Positions 1-10,779 of a stretch of DNA of 64,000 nucleotides are shown piece after piece. The translations under genes and the position numbers were made by a program. The stretch comes from Nematopogon swammerdamellus (taxonomy: Eukaryota > Arthropoda > Insecta > Lepidoptera > Adelidae). How positions within the stretch are numbered: position 1 is the first letter of the stretch; every line of letters begins with the position of its first letter. The DNA lies in contig OX336345.1 of the NCBI GenBank assembly GCA_946902875.1, forward strand, positions 23,219,395-23,283,394, written 5' to 3'. The notes under the pieces were generated by a model, which was not told where the DNA came from, ran no database searches, and saw only the letters and a program-made list of their open reading frames with translations.

Positions 1-158
1 GTAAGGGCGAGGCCGAAGGCCGAGCTGCGTTCAGGAAGACGATAAACCTTCTGGAAGAAAGGAAGGAACTAAGTGTGAGGCCGAAGGCCGAGCTGCGTTC
101 AGGTAAACCAAAAACCCTCTTCCGCCTTCGGGCCTCGCCCTTATAGACTTCCTTTCTT
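1..158. repeat. 68-bp minisatellite, mixed orientation
   Basis: Two units read on the minus strand (core ggccgaaggccgagctgcgt), then a partial unit reads on the plus strand (cttcgggcctcgccctta). This is the same minisatellite that fills 29.1-34.2 kb. The change of orientation near 115 repeats, in small, the head-to-head layout of the palindrome at 32.5-34.3 kb. Confidence 0.85.
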
Positions 159-164
159 CGATGG

Positions 165-735
165 AATATAATATAGTTTACTCAATCTATTTATTTCATA
201 AAAATAAAAAAGTAATATTAATAACTAAAGAATTAAACCTACCTAACAAACATTAAAATAACTATCAAAACGGGCATTTTCAAATGTTCTTAGAGCACTT
301 GCGGCATTACCCCGCTGGATGGCAAGGCTTACCCTTTGAATGAAGTACATAAGCCCTTGATGACGGGACACCAGTTGCGTCAACCAGCTCAAGCCTCTTT
401 TGGCTTCACTGCTCCACGGACCGAGGGTTTTAACCGCAAACGCAACAAATTCGAAATCTTGAATTATATTTCTATATTTGCTGCGTTTGAGGCTCTCCGC
501 CCCAGCCTCGGCCGCGCCAGCCGCTCTTGAAGATGTCCTAACGTGACTTGGAGCCAATGTGAGAACAAAAGTGGCGTCCCACATCAAAGAACTACCCTTA
601 GTCCATGGCACTAAGGTGATAGCATCGGGCGTCTTTCCATCCAGCCGGGAATAACCGCGAGGTTCTAGGATGCACGGTATATTTGCCGTTAGAAGCGTGG
701 ACTTTATAATAAAATTTAAATTAAATTAACTCAAT
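165..735 (-). pseudogene. 3' fragment of an RLE-type LINE (same family as 25926-27872)
   Basis: The minus-strand frame 243-716 matches the last ~150 residues of the long LINE ORF at 25.9-27.9 kb, including the ends IQRGNAAS and FDSYFNVC. Only the endonuclease-like C-terminus remains; the reverse transcriptase is gone through 5' truncation near 720. The catalytic-looking motif is damaged: KRPDGI became KTPDAI and WDATCVDT became WDATFVLT. A short scrambled stretch replaces about 20 residues before the final FIQRV. The 3' UTR runs left to about 165. It is inserted in the 68-bp minisatellite, whose units resume on the right. Confidence 0.8.
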
Positions 736-755
736 CTTAATATTAATTAACTTTA

Positions 756-1295
756 TTCGAGATGGTTTAGCTTCTTCCTGAACGCAGCTCGGCCTTCGGC
801 CTCGCCCTTAGTTACTTGCTTTCTTCGAGATGGTTTATCATTTGTCAGAACGTAGCTCGGCCTTCGGCCTCGCCTTAGTTGCTTACTTTGTTCAAGATGG
901 TTTAGCTTCTTCCTGAACACAGCTCGGCCTTCGGCCTCGCCCTTAGTTACTTGCTTTCTTCGAGATGGTTTTTCAATTATCCGAACGTAGCTCGGCCTTC
1001 GGCCTCGCCTTAGTTACTTACTTTCTTCAAGATGGTTTAGCTTCTTCCTGAACGCAGCTCGGCCTGCGGCCTCGCCCATAGTTACTTACTTTCTTCGAGA
1101 AGGTTTATGGTCTTCCAGAATAGAGCTCGGCCTTCGGCCTCGCCCTTAGTTACTTACTTTCTTCAAGAATGTTTTTCTTCTTCCTGAACTCAGCTCCGCC
1201 TTCCGCCTCGCCCTTAGTTACTTTCATCGAGAAAGAATATCGTTTACGTGAGCGCAGATCAGCCTTCGGGCCCGCCTTTAGTTACTTACTTTCTT
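756..1295 (+). repeat. 68-bp minisatellite, about 8 units
   Basis: Diverged tandem units with the core gctcggccttcggcctcgcc and the linker ttagttacttactttcttcg. The array runs straight into a Helitron-like 3' end. Confidence 0.9.
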
Positions 1296-1345
1296 TTTTT
1301 TAAATACGAATTTCACGCGAGCGAAGCCGCGGGCAACAGATATAT
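1296..1345 (+). mobile_element. Helitron-like 3' end
   Basis: The segment aaatacgaatttcacgcgag followed by cgaagccgcgggc matches the 3' ends at 31715-31753 and 34252-34295. Here the terminal agctagt has drifted to acagatat. It shows that the 1-1345 block is the remains of one such element. Confidence 0.7.
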
Positions 1346-1439
1346 AAATTTTATTGCACCAATGATAGCGACATAACTTCGACTTTCAATTATTATTTTT
1401 ATTTATCAAACAATTTGTCACCGGCCAGCTCACGTCGAG

Positions 1440-2110
1440 ATGACAGTTCTCCGTTGTCAACATGACATTTAAAATAGTTTTTTACCTTTACTTTGGATTA
1501 CGTGATTTTTATTATATTTTTTAATTATTATGTTCATCCGGGATATACACTGTCACTATAAAAAGTTTCGTCAAATTCCGTTCAGTGGTTTTTGCGAGAT
1601 GCGCGTACAAATAGACATTTTTGCATTTACGATTTTATGATATGTATAGAAAGAATAGATATGTATAGACTATTGTGTTCAAGTTATAAAAAAGAAGAAC
1701 TGTCATTTTCGTTGTATCTACTTATTTTTAAATTCCGAATGAATATTTTATTCAAATTGTATTTGCTGACAGTTCTCAAGATATAATTATGCACTTTGGA
1801 CTACGTGATTTTAAACGCGCAATAATGTTTTTATTTGTTAATTTTTTTTTATTTTTGTTATTTTTTTTTATGTATTATGTTAACCCGGCATATAAACTGC
1901 CACTATACAAAGTTTCGTCTAATTCCGTTCAGTGGTTTTTGCGTGATGCGCGTACAGACAAACAAACAAACAAACAAAAATTTTAAAAACTGTTCTAACA
2001 TGTTCAGTATCTCATTTTAAGCCACCCTGGTTAGTTTTTTTCCGAATACATTCAATGTACAGACTTTCTTACCTCTACGATTTTATTATATGTATAGATT
2101 TTGTCAAAAA
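1440..2110. repeat. Duplicated ~350-bp AT-rich unit
   Basis: Two diverged direct copies, best seen at 1513-1613 and 1861-1965 (both with aattccgttcagtggttttt and gatgcgcgtaca), each followed by cgattttatgatatgtata-like sequence. They look like remains of a transposon tail; no coding frame survives. From 2110 to 2670 I see only AT-rich sequence with a patch of repeated atcggtatcg near 2430-2490. Confidence 0.6.
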
Positions 2111-3444
2111 GTGTTTACTGTCATTTGTTTTTGAATATTACGTTGTGTAATAAATAATGATACTTAATTACTTTCTTAATCACCTCTTTGATTGCTTGAT
2201 AATAAATAATTCATTCTTAATCAATAATAAATATTTTCTTTGAATTTTGATTGACATTTTTATTTACTGTATTTTTTACACTACCCATCCCTAACGACAT
2301 CCCAAGGTTGAGTCTCTGTTAAATATAGGTAAGTAAGTATTATGCATAATAAAGACATACAAACGCCCGAGATACATACTTAATTATTTATTTCATTATT
2401 TGATTATCTAATAGGCCAAGCCATCAATATCGGTATCGCCGATTATTTACTACAAAAATCGGTATCGTATCGGCAAATTCATGTATCGTTACATCCCTAC
2501 TAATTATGTTATGTTAGTATTAGCGCTGTTATTCATAGTTTCGACATCATGAGATGACTTATTGTCTGAAAGTTCATACGTAGGAGCTTAGAGATATGCA
2601 AACATTTAGTGCAGACTGCAGTGATATATAAGCTAAAAACAAAGCTTTTAAAACTTGAGTTTGGGAAAAAAAGTTGTCAAGCGAGTCGAACTCGCGTGGA
2701 GAGGGTTCCGTAACATACCATTCCGTTTTCCGTAAGAACTTTAATACGTAGGATTTTCGTCGATCGTCCCTATTTTTTTTCGAAATTTTAGACTCAGTAG
2801 TTTCGGAGATAAGGGGGTTGGGGTGCTATTTTAATAATTTTTAACTTTTATACTATGTATTTTAAAATTATAAATAATATATATTTGTATTCCTTATAAC
2901 GAGCCTCTTTCAAAGAAATTTCAAATGATGCGCATTAAAAAAAATTTTTTTGCTTTCTAATTTGTTCCCAAAACTTACCCCCAAAATCGAAATTCCTTTA
3001 TTTACGCTATACATCCGTGACTGGGTCATCAAACTCTATATAAAAAAAATTTGGTCCATTAGATTCGGAGAAAATAGGCTGTGACAGACGGACACAAAAG
3101 TGATCCTATATGGGTTCTGTTGTTTCCGCTTTTGGGTGCGGAACCCTAAAAGGGTCAGATTGTTCAATCGTCGGTTAAAATTTAACGGCCCGTCAATTCC
3201 TGATAACTGTATGAGAAATGTCATTTTAACCGATCGAGTCGTGTTAACCGACATCGCCGAGAACCATAAATAAATGCATTAAAGTGTAAAGTTACGTTTA
3301 ACGTTCATGCTGTCTAAAGAGATTCCTCCGAAATGCTACTCATTACAACTTCATTGGCGAATACTTTGCTTTTAATAGATCATAGGTTTGACAATAAAAC
3401 TGTTTTATTATAATAGTTTGTGTATAATGTAGTCTAGTCTTTAA

Positions 3445-3953
3445 GAGTCTGTAATACCTCACATTGCTTCTCACGTTCCTCTGTTATATCAACAATAATG
3501 CAACAATCACTCTGAAATAAATACTTGATAGGTACCTATTGCGTTTCATGAAAATATGATTCCATTAAATTTTTTCGATAAAAAATTAATTCAAAATACC
3601 TCCAAACCGTACAATAAAACAGCTAGTACTTATTTAATAAATATTTCTAAATTAGATCATGAAATTTTGTATAATAAATAACTGATCGATCACAATATAA
3701 AGCAGGTCCAATGTTTTTTACATTTAAAAAATAACCTTTATTTTCGCCTTAAAAAGCAATTACCTAAGCGTCGTATTGAAATTTTGCACACAATTTTATT
3801 ATTTAGAGACCCGTCCGACAAATTAGTGTAGTTCACCCTAACAAAATCGCTTTGACCTCGCGTGACTGCAAGCATTAGTTTGCGAGCGGGATAGAGAGTG
3901 AGGTGACGCGGAGAAGTGCAGGACGAAATTAGAATTGGAGGTATTACGGACTC
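3445..3953. mobile_element. MITE flanked by TTAA (copy 1)
   Basis: Ends GAGTCTGTAATACC and GGTATTACGGACTC are inverted repeats, flanked on both sides by TTAA (3441-3444 and 3954-3957). The same structure occurs at 55965-56495. TTAA target duplication suggests mobilisation by a piggyBac-like transposase; that part is inference. It is nested in the TIR element 2671-4288. Confidence 0.8.
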
Positions 3954-4042
3954 TTAAGTAATTTAGTGATTTCGCTTAGTTAACGGTTACACTTTTTTTG
4001 TGTAAAAGATGAATAAAACTAAATATTGTTCATGCATTCCGA

Positions 4043-4140
4043 TATGGGTGGCTTAGTCAGAGGGCCCAGAGCAAATGCTCGCCGCCAGAGCACCAACCAG
4101 CCAATATCACCTCCTAGAAGGTGCTCCGAAACTACTCAGT
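4043..4140 (+). mobile_element. SINE-B fragment
   Basis: The stretch gatatgggtggcttagtcag and ccaatatcacctcctagaag matches the heads of the SINE-B copies at 42018 and 42788. Only about 100 bp survive. Confidence 0.6.
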
Positions 4141-4299
4141 CTAAAACGGAAACAATTGTGAATATAGGACCTCTATTATAGTTTACAGGAAAACCGAAAC
4201 GAAAATCCTGAGTCTTAATGTTGTCACGGAAAACGGAATGTTACGGAACCCTCTCCACGCGAGTTCGACACGCACTTGACAGCTTTATTTTCTGTAAGC

Positions 4300-4588
4300 C
4301 ACAGAGCATCAAATACCTACCGCGGGCGCCCCCTACTAGAGGCGCCCTAAGCGATGATATTTGAAACCCAATAACCGAACGCTGAGCTGCTAGCGCTTCG
4401 TATGTGTGTGTGTGTGCTAGTATCGACACTACACACAAAGAGGAGCAAGTTAGGCACACGCACAAAACAAATGCACACGCACAACACACATATGTAAGTC
4501 ATAGGCCCACAGGCTTCAACGCCGTTGTAGAGAAATCGCGCTCACGGCGCCTCTAGTAGGGGCGGGCGCGCGCATTTCATGCTCTGTG
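4300..4588. mobile_element. hAT-like MITE (289 bp)
   Basis: Inverted ends cacagagcat / atgctctgtg continue into a longer inner inverted repeat (cgggcgccccctactagagg at left, cctctagtaggggcgggcg at right). Flanking 8-mers ctgtaagc and ctgtaaac look like an 8-bp target duplication with one change, as hAT elements make. A (tg)n run at 4401-4415 lies in the middle. Confidence 0.75.
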
Positions 4589-4777
4589 CTGTAAACCAAC
4601 ATAGGTAGATGGCTTTGCCGAGGGACTAACAGTTCAGTCCAGTCGACGTTCTTGATATAGTAATTTTGTATCCGCATATTCTATCAGCACGGCGCTGGGC
4701 GGCGCGCGGCGTGGCGAGATAGAACGGACAAGAAACTGCAGCCAATATTTAAGTATGTTCGAGGAAAGTATTCTTAC

Positions 4778-4837
4778 TTGTTCCATGTTGCATTCGGTTC
4801 CGCAGCTCATGTCGAAGTGCCCGTCCCCGGTTCGATT
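4778..4837 (-). other. Candidate 60-bp coding exon
   Basis: On the minus strand a classic acceptor (ttttattttcctctttcag) is followed by 60 bases with no stop in frame 1, then a strong donor (gtaagaata). The 20 residues read NRTGDGHFDMSCGTECNMEQ. Length is a multiple of three and both borders are consensus, so it may be an internal exon of an unassigned minus-strand gene. I do not recognise the peptide, no partner exon was found, and frame 3 is also open. The base composition is richer in GC than its surroundings. Confidence 0.4.
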
Positions 4838-4897
4838 CTGAAAGAGGAAAATAAAACGTTTTATACATTTAGACTATTTTAAAGTACCAGTACTCAG

Positions 4898-5000
4898 TAC
4901 CGTGTGGGGCCGGTACTTTAAAAGAATAGCCCCACTGCATCTCTCCCCGTATGACATACACTCCGACTCAGCCACCCATACCGGATTACATAAAAAAAAA
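4898..5000 (+). mobile_element. SINE-A head fused to SINE-B head, with poly(A)
   Basis: The sequence taccgtgtggggccggtact through catctctccccgta is the 5' head of the complete SINE at 37108; it is followed by a reversed SINE-B head (actcagccacccataccgga) and a short A run. It is a truncated composite. Confidence 0.6.
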
Positions 5001-5308
5001 CCTACAGATATACTTACATGTTCATGTTTTGAGTAAGTATCTAGATTATAGAATATTTAACTCGAAATTTTAATATTTAATCCAGATTCCATGCAGTTAA
5101 AGGATTGCTCCCATTATAGTTTTCCACACTCTGTTCAATCTCCGTCGTCAAACGAAATTTAATGGTAGAAGCAGTTCCGGTTGGCGGGGCCAGTTTCCTT
5201 CCGGTCCGGCTAGTTCCGGCGCCTGCGCACCGGACGGAAAGCAGCGGAGGGGGGGGGGGGGGGGACTGACAGATCAATGGCCAGTTGACTAGTTGGCGTG
5301 AGTACAGC

Positions 5309-5668
5309 ATTGACTTAGCATATCACTGGAGAACAGTTATTATGTTTCTTCGAATTGACTTAGCATATCACTGGAGAACAGTTATTATGTTTCTTCGAAT
5401 TGACTTAGCATATCACTGGAGAACAGTTATTATGTTTCTTCGAATTGACTTAGCATATCACTGGAGAACAGTTATTATGTTTCTTCGAATTGACTTAGCA
5501 TATCACTGGAGAACAGTTATTATGTTTCTTCGAATTGACTTAGCATATCACTGGAGAACAGTTATTATGTTTCTTCGAATTGACTTAGCATATCACTGGA
5601 GAACAGTTATTATGTTTCTTCGAATTGACTTAGCATATCACTGGAGAACAGTTATTATGTTTCTTCGA
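5309..5668 (+). repeat. Eight perfect 45-bp tandem repeats
   Basis: The unit starts attgacttagcatatcactg and ends ttatgtttcttcga. All eight copies appear identical, so the array is very young or kept uniform by conversion. Because 45 is divisible by three, it forms an open frame of repeating IDLAYHWRTVIMFLR, but there is no start context or homology, and I do not call it a protein. A run of G (5249-5264) lies just upstream. Confidence 0.95.
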
Positions 5669-5692
5669 ATTTGGAACAGTGCCAATTTTTAA

Positions 5693-6690
5693 AGCTACTC
5701 CGTTGTTACAGTTAAATGTTTTAACGGTTATTCGAAAATGTTTACGTTTTTACCCACTGTTTCACCGAAACTTTATTGTTACTCCTCTGACATAGGAAAC
5801 CTTGACGAAAACTTTAACAAGTTCTTAAATTTTAGAAGGGTATCTTTCCAATGATTATTATTAAAATACCATCTCCAAAAAATTAACCTGTGCAGTAAAC
5901 GGATAGGATGGAAGGGTATAAATTGGTCATGCGGGCCAGCCATAATGAGGCACAAAAAATATCCATTGGAATCCGTTAGTGACGCGACAGGTAGGGTCGC
6001 GCACTTCCGGCTGCGTGTGCGCATCGTTGCACACTCCAACCAAAATATATATTTATTATACTACGCATTAAGCACTTACATATACATTTTGTGATTTCGT
6101 CCACTTATCTAAGTCGGACTGGTCGGGTGGATTATCCGTGAACGCACAATCTCGCGCACAATTTCATCGAACGCACGTCCACTTCTCAAAATCGCCGTAC
6201 GTCGAACCGCGAAATTGTAGCGGTCTTCCGGTGAGCGTGTTTCCTGACTTCTACAAGCTGGGTGTCTTCAAAGGCAAATTGCCTGATGAGCTTTTTGCCG
6301 CAGGTGTCATGGCGGTGGCGGCATTGAGCGTGATGTCGCGAGGATTCAGGCAGGCACTCAGGAGCAATAGCGTCTTTACCATAAGGGCACACGGGGCACG
6401 GGCCCAGGGCCTCCGACATCAATGGGCCCCTTGATGTTGATGAAATTTTTTCCGCCGAGCCGCTCGCATTAGTTCTGTTATCATAGGACGCGTCAACTCA
6501 GTCTAACAAGAAAAAAATTACTCTTTGAAAACTACAATAACAGCACTAAAAAAAAAATTTTTTTTTCTGACGTAGCAAACTATAAACTAAAAGCTAACGA
6601 AATCACTATGTTTATGTATAAACGGCATTATTTTAATTATTGTAAAAAAAAATTTAACTCGCTCTAATAAATTTGTGTTTTTTTTTTTTT
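5693..6690. other. No gene seen; mixed low-complexity and unknown DNA
   Basis: No convincing exon. The stretch 6225-6430 is GC-richer, with gggcacacggggcacgggcc; the hAT-like scrap at 7800-7870 has similar gggcccc wording. Poly(A)/poly(T) runs occur at 6548-6568 and 6677-6692. Confidence 0.5.
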
Positions 6691-6699
6691 TATTGCTAC

Positions 6700-7725
6700 C
6701 GAACTGGGTGGCTCTGTCCGAGGTCGCAACCTCAGGCGCAGCCAATTTCACCCCCGAGGAGGTGCCAGTCCGGCTTGGAGGTGGACTAATGTTGCTGGGG
6801 AAAGGCTATTAACCCGCGATTTGAAGATCTGTGGATTGTAGGAGTGGGGGAAGATATTTCCTGGGAGCCCGTTCCACACCTTTGCAGTGCGGCACAAGAA
6901 CGATTTAGAGAATCGTGCAGTTCGAAGAACTCTTCTGTCGACTACAAACGGGTGTTCCGCGAGAGTATGGCGGGTTTGGCGAAGGCGAACAGGAGGAGGA
7001 GGGATAAGGGAAGCAAGTTCGTCAGAGCAGCGGCCATAGTAGTACCGATAAAACAGGCTCAATGACCCAACGATACGTCTGTGCTTTAGAGGTTGAAGGT
7101 CCTTTGTGAGTACGGAGTCACCAATGAGGCGAATGGCTCGTCGCTGAATAGAATCCAAGGCTGAAAGAAGGTACTCAGGGGAACCCTCCCAAAGATGACT
7201 GCAATATTCCATCACCGGTCTTACTTGTGCTTTGTAGAGTGTAAGCAGTTGGACCGGCGTGAAAAATCGCCGACAGCGGTAAAGGACCCCTAGTTTTCGA
7301 GACGCTAGTTTCGCCTTGGACTCTATGAACGATCGAAACCCAACGTCCCTGGACACCTCCATACCCAGGACGCCCAGACTACCATCGTTGGGGACTTGGC
7401 TGCCCTGAAAAGTGGCTTGGAGAGGAAACGGATCAGCCTTAGTAGAGAAGGCACAAGCTTGCGTCTTGGCTACGTTGAAGTTGACCAAGTTCTTCTTCCC
7501 CCAAGAGGATACTTTTTCGAGAACCTGGTCAACCCGAGCAACAGTTTCGCGTCTCGCGTTTGCTGCTGAGGCCTCTCTACCCTTCCAGTCCTTGATGAAC
7601 CCTTCGTGCACCGTGCTGTCGTCCGCGTAACAGTGTATTTCGCCGAGCGAGAGCATGTCGTTTATGAACAATAAAAACAGCGTAGGCGACAGCACGGATC
7701 CTTGTGGAACACCAGTGTGGTGTGG
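6700..7725 (-). pseudogene. Jockey/CR1-type LINE, 5'-truncated reverse transcriptase
   Basis: The minus-strand frame encodes the second half of a LINE reverse transcriptase: HTGVPQGSVLSP (RT motif B), then CYADDSTVH (the YADD catalytic motif), then the thumb and C-terminal region ending in RTAKVWNGLP and a short tail. It starts abruptly near 7725 within the RT, so the endonuclease, ORF1 and RT motif A are missing. Sequence beyond 7725 in the same open frame is unrelated filler. The 3' end lies near 6700 beside a long T run (poly(A) on the minus strand). A rearranged second copy is at 10780-11030 and a scrap at 36402-36460. Confidence 0.85.
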
Positions 7726-8098
7726 TGTACCTAATAACTTGCTATTATCATGATATATATGTGTATTTAATACTTCAAATAAAGATTTTTTTCTTTCTAA
7801 AGAGGGCCCCAAATTGTTTTGTGCCCAAGGGCCCCGGCATGGCCTAAGACGGCCCTGCTCAGGAGAGGTAATATTGACTGTCCGGCTGTCTTTCATCCAA
7901 CTGATTGACACAAGAAGACTGCCTGTTCTCTATTACAACAATTAAATTACAAATTTCAAAAAGCCCCGACACATCAAAACCCCTTAAAATAAGAAATAAT
8001 TTCCGCTTAGATAATTAAAGGCATCGGGAGACGCTTAGATAATTAAAGGTCGGGGGACCTTTAATTAAATAAGCTGAAATTATTTTTTTACTTTTTAA

Positions 8099-8233
8099 GG
8101 CCCACTTGCACCAACACAAATTTAATATATAAACCAGTTTAACTCGTTAAGCTAGCACCCGTTGACTGTGGGAACCGCGTTTAAATCCATAACTCGCTAC
8201 TTAACTTTAAACTCGTGTTGGTGCAAGTGGGCC
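8099..8233. mobile_element. PIF/Harbinger-like MITE (135 bp)
   Basis: Perfect inverted ends GGCCCACTTGCACCAACAC and GTGTTGGTGCAAGTGGGCC, flanked by TAA on each side (3-bp target duplication). TIR wording and TWA duplication fit PIF/Harbinger; no coding capacity. Confidence 0.85.
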
Positions 8234-8428
8234 TAAGTAATGTTGATGTACTTATGGGGTTTTTTTTAATTTGTAATTTAACTTTTATCTACTTTTTGTG
8301 CTTTTCAATTTGTAATAATGTTGTTACGTTAGGTTACAAGTAAATAAATTAGTTTTGTAATAATCTCCGTTTATGTACTTATTAAAGGCGACTAAGTGAA
8401 AATGTTATCATTTTTATTTTTGCAACAG

Positions 8429-8515
8429 ATATCCCTTCACCAATTACGAAAAGTGCTGATGATCTTCGAATCGGCTGACGGAAGCCTTAAAGCTCCTATA
8501 ATCCGAAAGTATTAA
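8429..8515 (+). other. Candidate terminal coding exon
   Basis: A strong acceptor (tttttatttttgcaacag) is followed by an open frame of 28 residues (starting ISLHQLRKVLMIF, ending KAPIIRKY) and TAA. The composition is protein-like, but no family is recognised and no upstream exon was located. It could be chance. Confidence 0.3.
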
Positions 8516-8840
8516 GATGGCTGTAAAAATTTAATACATATGTTGGTATGTACCATATAGCATTGATTTTATAGGGGGAGTCAGATGTACCGTCAGCGAT
8601 GTTTTAAAGGTAACATGAAATTAGTCTTCAATTATGTCCTAAGATGGCGCCAGGAGTATCGAATTTGAATTAAATAATTTATTATATTTTTAAATCTGCT
8701 AATTATAGAACGATGCTAAGTGGGAACAGCATAGTTAAATTTAAAGATTATTTTATATTAAGTATTTTTTTTTTTTTTTTTATTTATTTTATTTTATTTT
8801 TTTTTTTATTTTTTTTTCTCCGTGGTAGGCACGTCTAAAT

Positions 8841-9197
8841 CAGCCATTCTCAAAGTGTGCTCCACGGAGCCCTGGGGCTCCGCGGAGCCTCTGTGGGGGC
8901 TCCGCGAGAATACGAGAAAAAAAAATTAAAAATACATCTCTCCTCTCTGGCTCGATTCAGCTCGGCTGCGCAGACGAACTCAACTCAACTCTCTTCTATC
9001 AAACCTGATATCAACCAACTGATGAACAATAAGAAACAGTTTCATACCTCCCATTAGATATTTAGTTATTGTTTTTCTCTTATATTATAAAATTATGTAA
9101 GTAACTGTTACATTGTAATTTTTGTTTATTTTAGGGCTCCGTCAAATATTTCGCTTTCCAAAAGGGTTCCGTCACCAAAAAAGTTTGAGAACCGCTG
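8841..9197. mobile_element. hAT-like MITE (357 bp)
   Basis: Ends cagccattctcaaag and tttgagaaccgctg form imperfect inverted repeats. The flanking 8-mers gtctaaat and ctctaaat fit an 8-bp hAT target duplication with one change. A long T/A-rich run precedes it (8768-8818). Confidence 0.8.
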
Positions 9198-9308
9198 CTC
9201 TAAATGATCGAAAGATGTAAGTATAGTTCATCTCATCATACCTAATACAATCCAGTCTCGTTCTACAATCTTTGTTCTAATATTATGAAATACATATCCC
9301 AATTTTAG

Positions 9309-9376
9309 GCGATTTAACCAAAATCTCCGACGTTATCCAAACTCTACGAGAGAACCCGCTTATTCGGGCTCTCTGA
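9309..9376 (+). other. Candidate terminal coding exon
   Basis: After a plausible acceptor (cccaattttag) there is a 21-residue frame (DLTKISDVIQTLRENPLIRA plus L) closed by TGA. The amphipathic, helix-like sequence is protein-like. No family recognised and no partner exon proven; together with 8429-8515 it may mark the 3' part of an undetected plus-strand gene split by the hAT MITE. Confidence 0.25.
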
Positions 9377-9740
9377 CAACAAACAAATTATTAAACTTCT
9401 GCTAAAATTATGTGTGAAAGAAAAACATCGACGAAGTCGACGACCGTGCTAACACTGTGATAGATCTATGTTATTGCGCTGCCAAATCACAATTCACTCC
9501 AGCCCCGAAAATCCCCGATGCTCATCCATAGATGTTTATATACACGTAAGAATAAAAACGTAACGAAATAACGAGAGGAATAAATTTTCATAAAGTAAAT
9601 TGCTGTCGACCTATAGGTATAAGTCCACTAAGTACCCTCACTGTTACCTGTTAGCTGTTACAAAATCTCAATTCTCTTCAACCCCGGGGTTCCAGCATAG
9701 ATGTGATGTGAACACATATGGTACAGATTAATGTAAGAAC

Positions 9741-9897
9741 AAAAATGTATGAAATAAAAAAAAATCGAACCCTGGAGTTGAAGGCGGTGATCACAAAGGA
9801 TATCATCCACTCAAGTTTTCTTTCATGCATCATTTTTGCTTGCTTTAGCACCGCCTTCAACTCTAGGGTTCGTTTTTTTTTTATTTCATACATTTTT
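9741..9897. mobile_element. Palindromic MITE (157 bp)
   Basis: The left arm (aaaaatgtatgaaataaaaa, then gttgaaggcggt) is repeated inverted on the right (accgccttcaac ... atttcatacatttttg). The arms are about 48 bp, so both strands give nearly the same short peptide. No coding function. Confidence 0.85.
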
Positions 9898-9959
9898 GAA
9901 GGCGGTTTTTATATTTTTTTAAATAGTTTTTTATTTCACAGTTTTTTTTTATTTTTTGC

Positions 9960-10160
9960 TATTAATGTACTCGGCGGAATCGCTCGGCCTTCGGCCTCGC
10001 GATTCCGCCTCGCTTTCCAATCCGATCTTGACCAAATTGAACCAAATAAAAAAAGAATCATCAAAATCGGTTCACCCAGTCGAAAGTTCTGAGGAAATAA
10101 AAAAAAATACAGTCGAATTGAGAACCTCCTCCTTTTTTTGAAGTCGGTTAAAAATGAGCT
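9960..10160 (+). mobile_element. Lepidopteran-style repeat ending ttgaagtcggttaaaaa
   Basis: Contains a small hairpin (ctcggccttcggcctcg), then accaaattgaaccaaataaa, atcggttcacccagtcg and the tail ttgaagtcggttaaaaa, wording typical of high-copy repeats in moths and butterflies. From 10160 to 10680 there is GC-rich then AT-rich DNA with no supported gene. Confidence 0.5.
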
Positions 10161-10779
10161 CTATCGACACAGAACAACGTTGCGTTGTGTCATGTGTGCG
10201 ACGGTAGAATGGGTCGCTCTCCGTAATTGGTCCACTTCCCTCCCGGCCTAAATTGTCGCACGAGCCAATCTTGACGTATACCTGTCATTACCCGGCGCAG
10301 GGGGGCGCGGCGCGGCACAGGCGGGGGAGGGGAGGCGCGCATGCGTACTTCCTGTGGGCTGTGACACAGCACCACGAGATTTTTCATTGTCGAATCTTTT
10401 CTATACTTCTACAACTCAACATTTGCCATCTATATCCTCTCACAAACAAAACCCGCTCACGAAGCTCTACGGACTTGGATGACCAATATCAGTAGCTAAG
10501 GCAAATACAAAATGTTGTACAATATTTCGATGTATTGTTCAAGCTAAATTACAATTTTGAAAAATTACCACAAATACCGTCATGGTAAATAATATAAGGC
10601 ACATTTTTGGTTGTTTTCCTAAATTTAAATAATGCTTGTGTAAGTATGTAGTAAATCGAAAAACGTCAACATTAGGTGCCACTTCACGATTTTTTTACGG
10701 ATATTTCACACCCAATCGAAAAATTAAAAAGAAATACGTCCAAGATTGAGTTCTCTATTAATGCTATAATTCTTAAGGT

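Larger units (their letters stand above)
2671..4288. mobile_element. TIR element (~1.6 kb) with nested insertions
   Basis: The left end (2671-2740, tcgaactcgcgtggagaggg then ttccgtaacat) is matched as an inverted repeat by the right end (4222-4288, ccctctccacgcgagttcga). The arms are about 60 bp. No transposase frame is visible, so it is non-autonomous. A 509-bp TTAA-flanked MITE and a SINE piece lie inside it. A shorter relative is complete at 52911-53343. Confidence 0.65.

Noticed and set aside
5285..5692. 135-residue ORF made of IDLAYHWRTVIMFLR repeats
   Set aside because: The frame is open only because a 45-bp tandem repeat has no stop in this frame; there is no proper start or homology.
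7726..7911. N-terminal extension of the LINE ORF at 6748-7911
   Set aside because: It does not resemble RT sequence; the LINE homology stops near 7725 and the extension is unrelated DNA that happens to be open.
9678..10092. ORFs on both strands with the same KKRTLELKAV peptide
   Set aside because: Produced by the palindromic MITE at 9741-9897.
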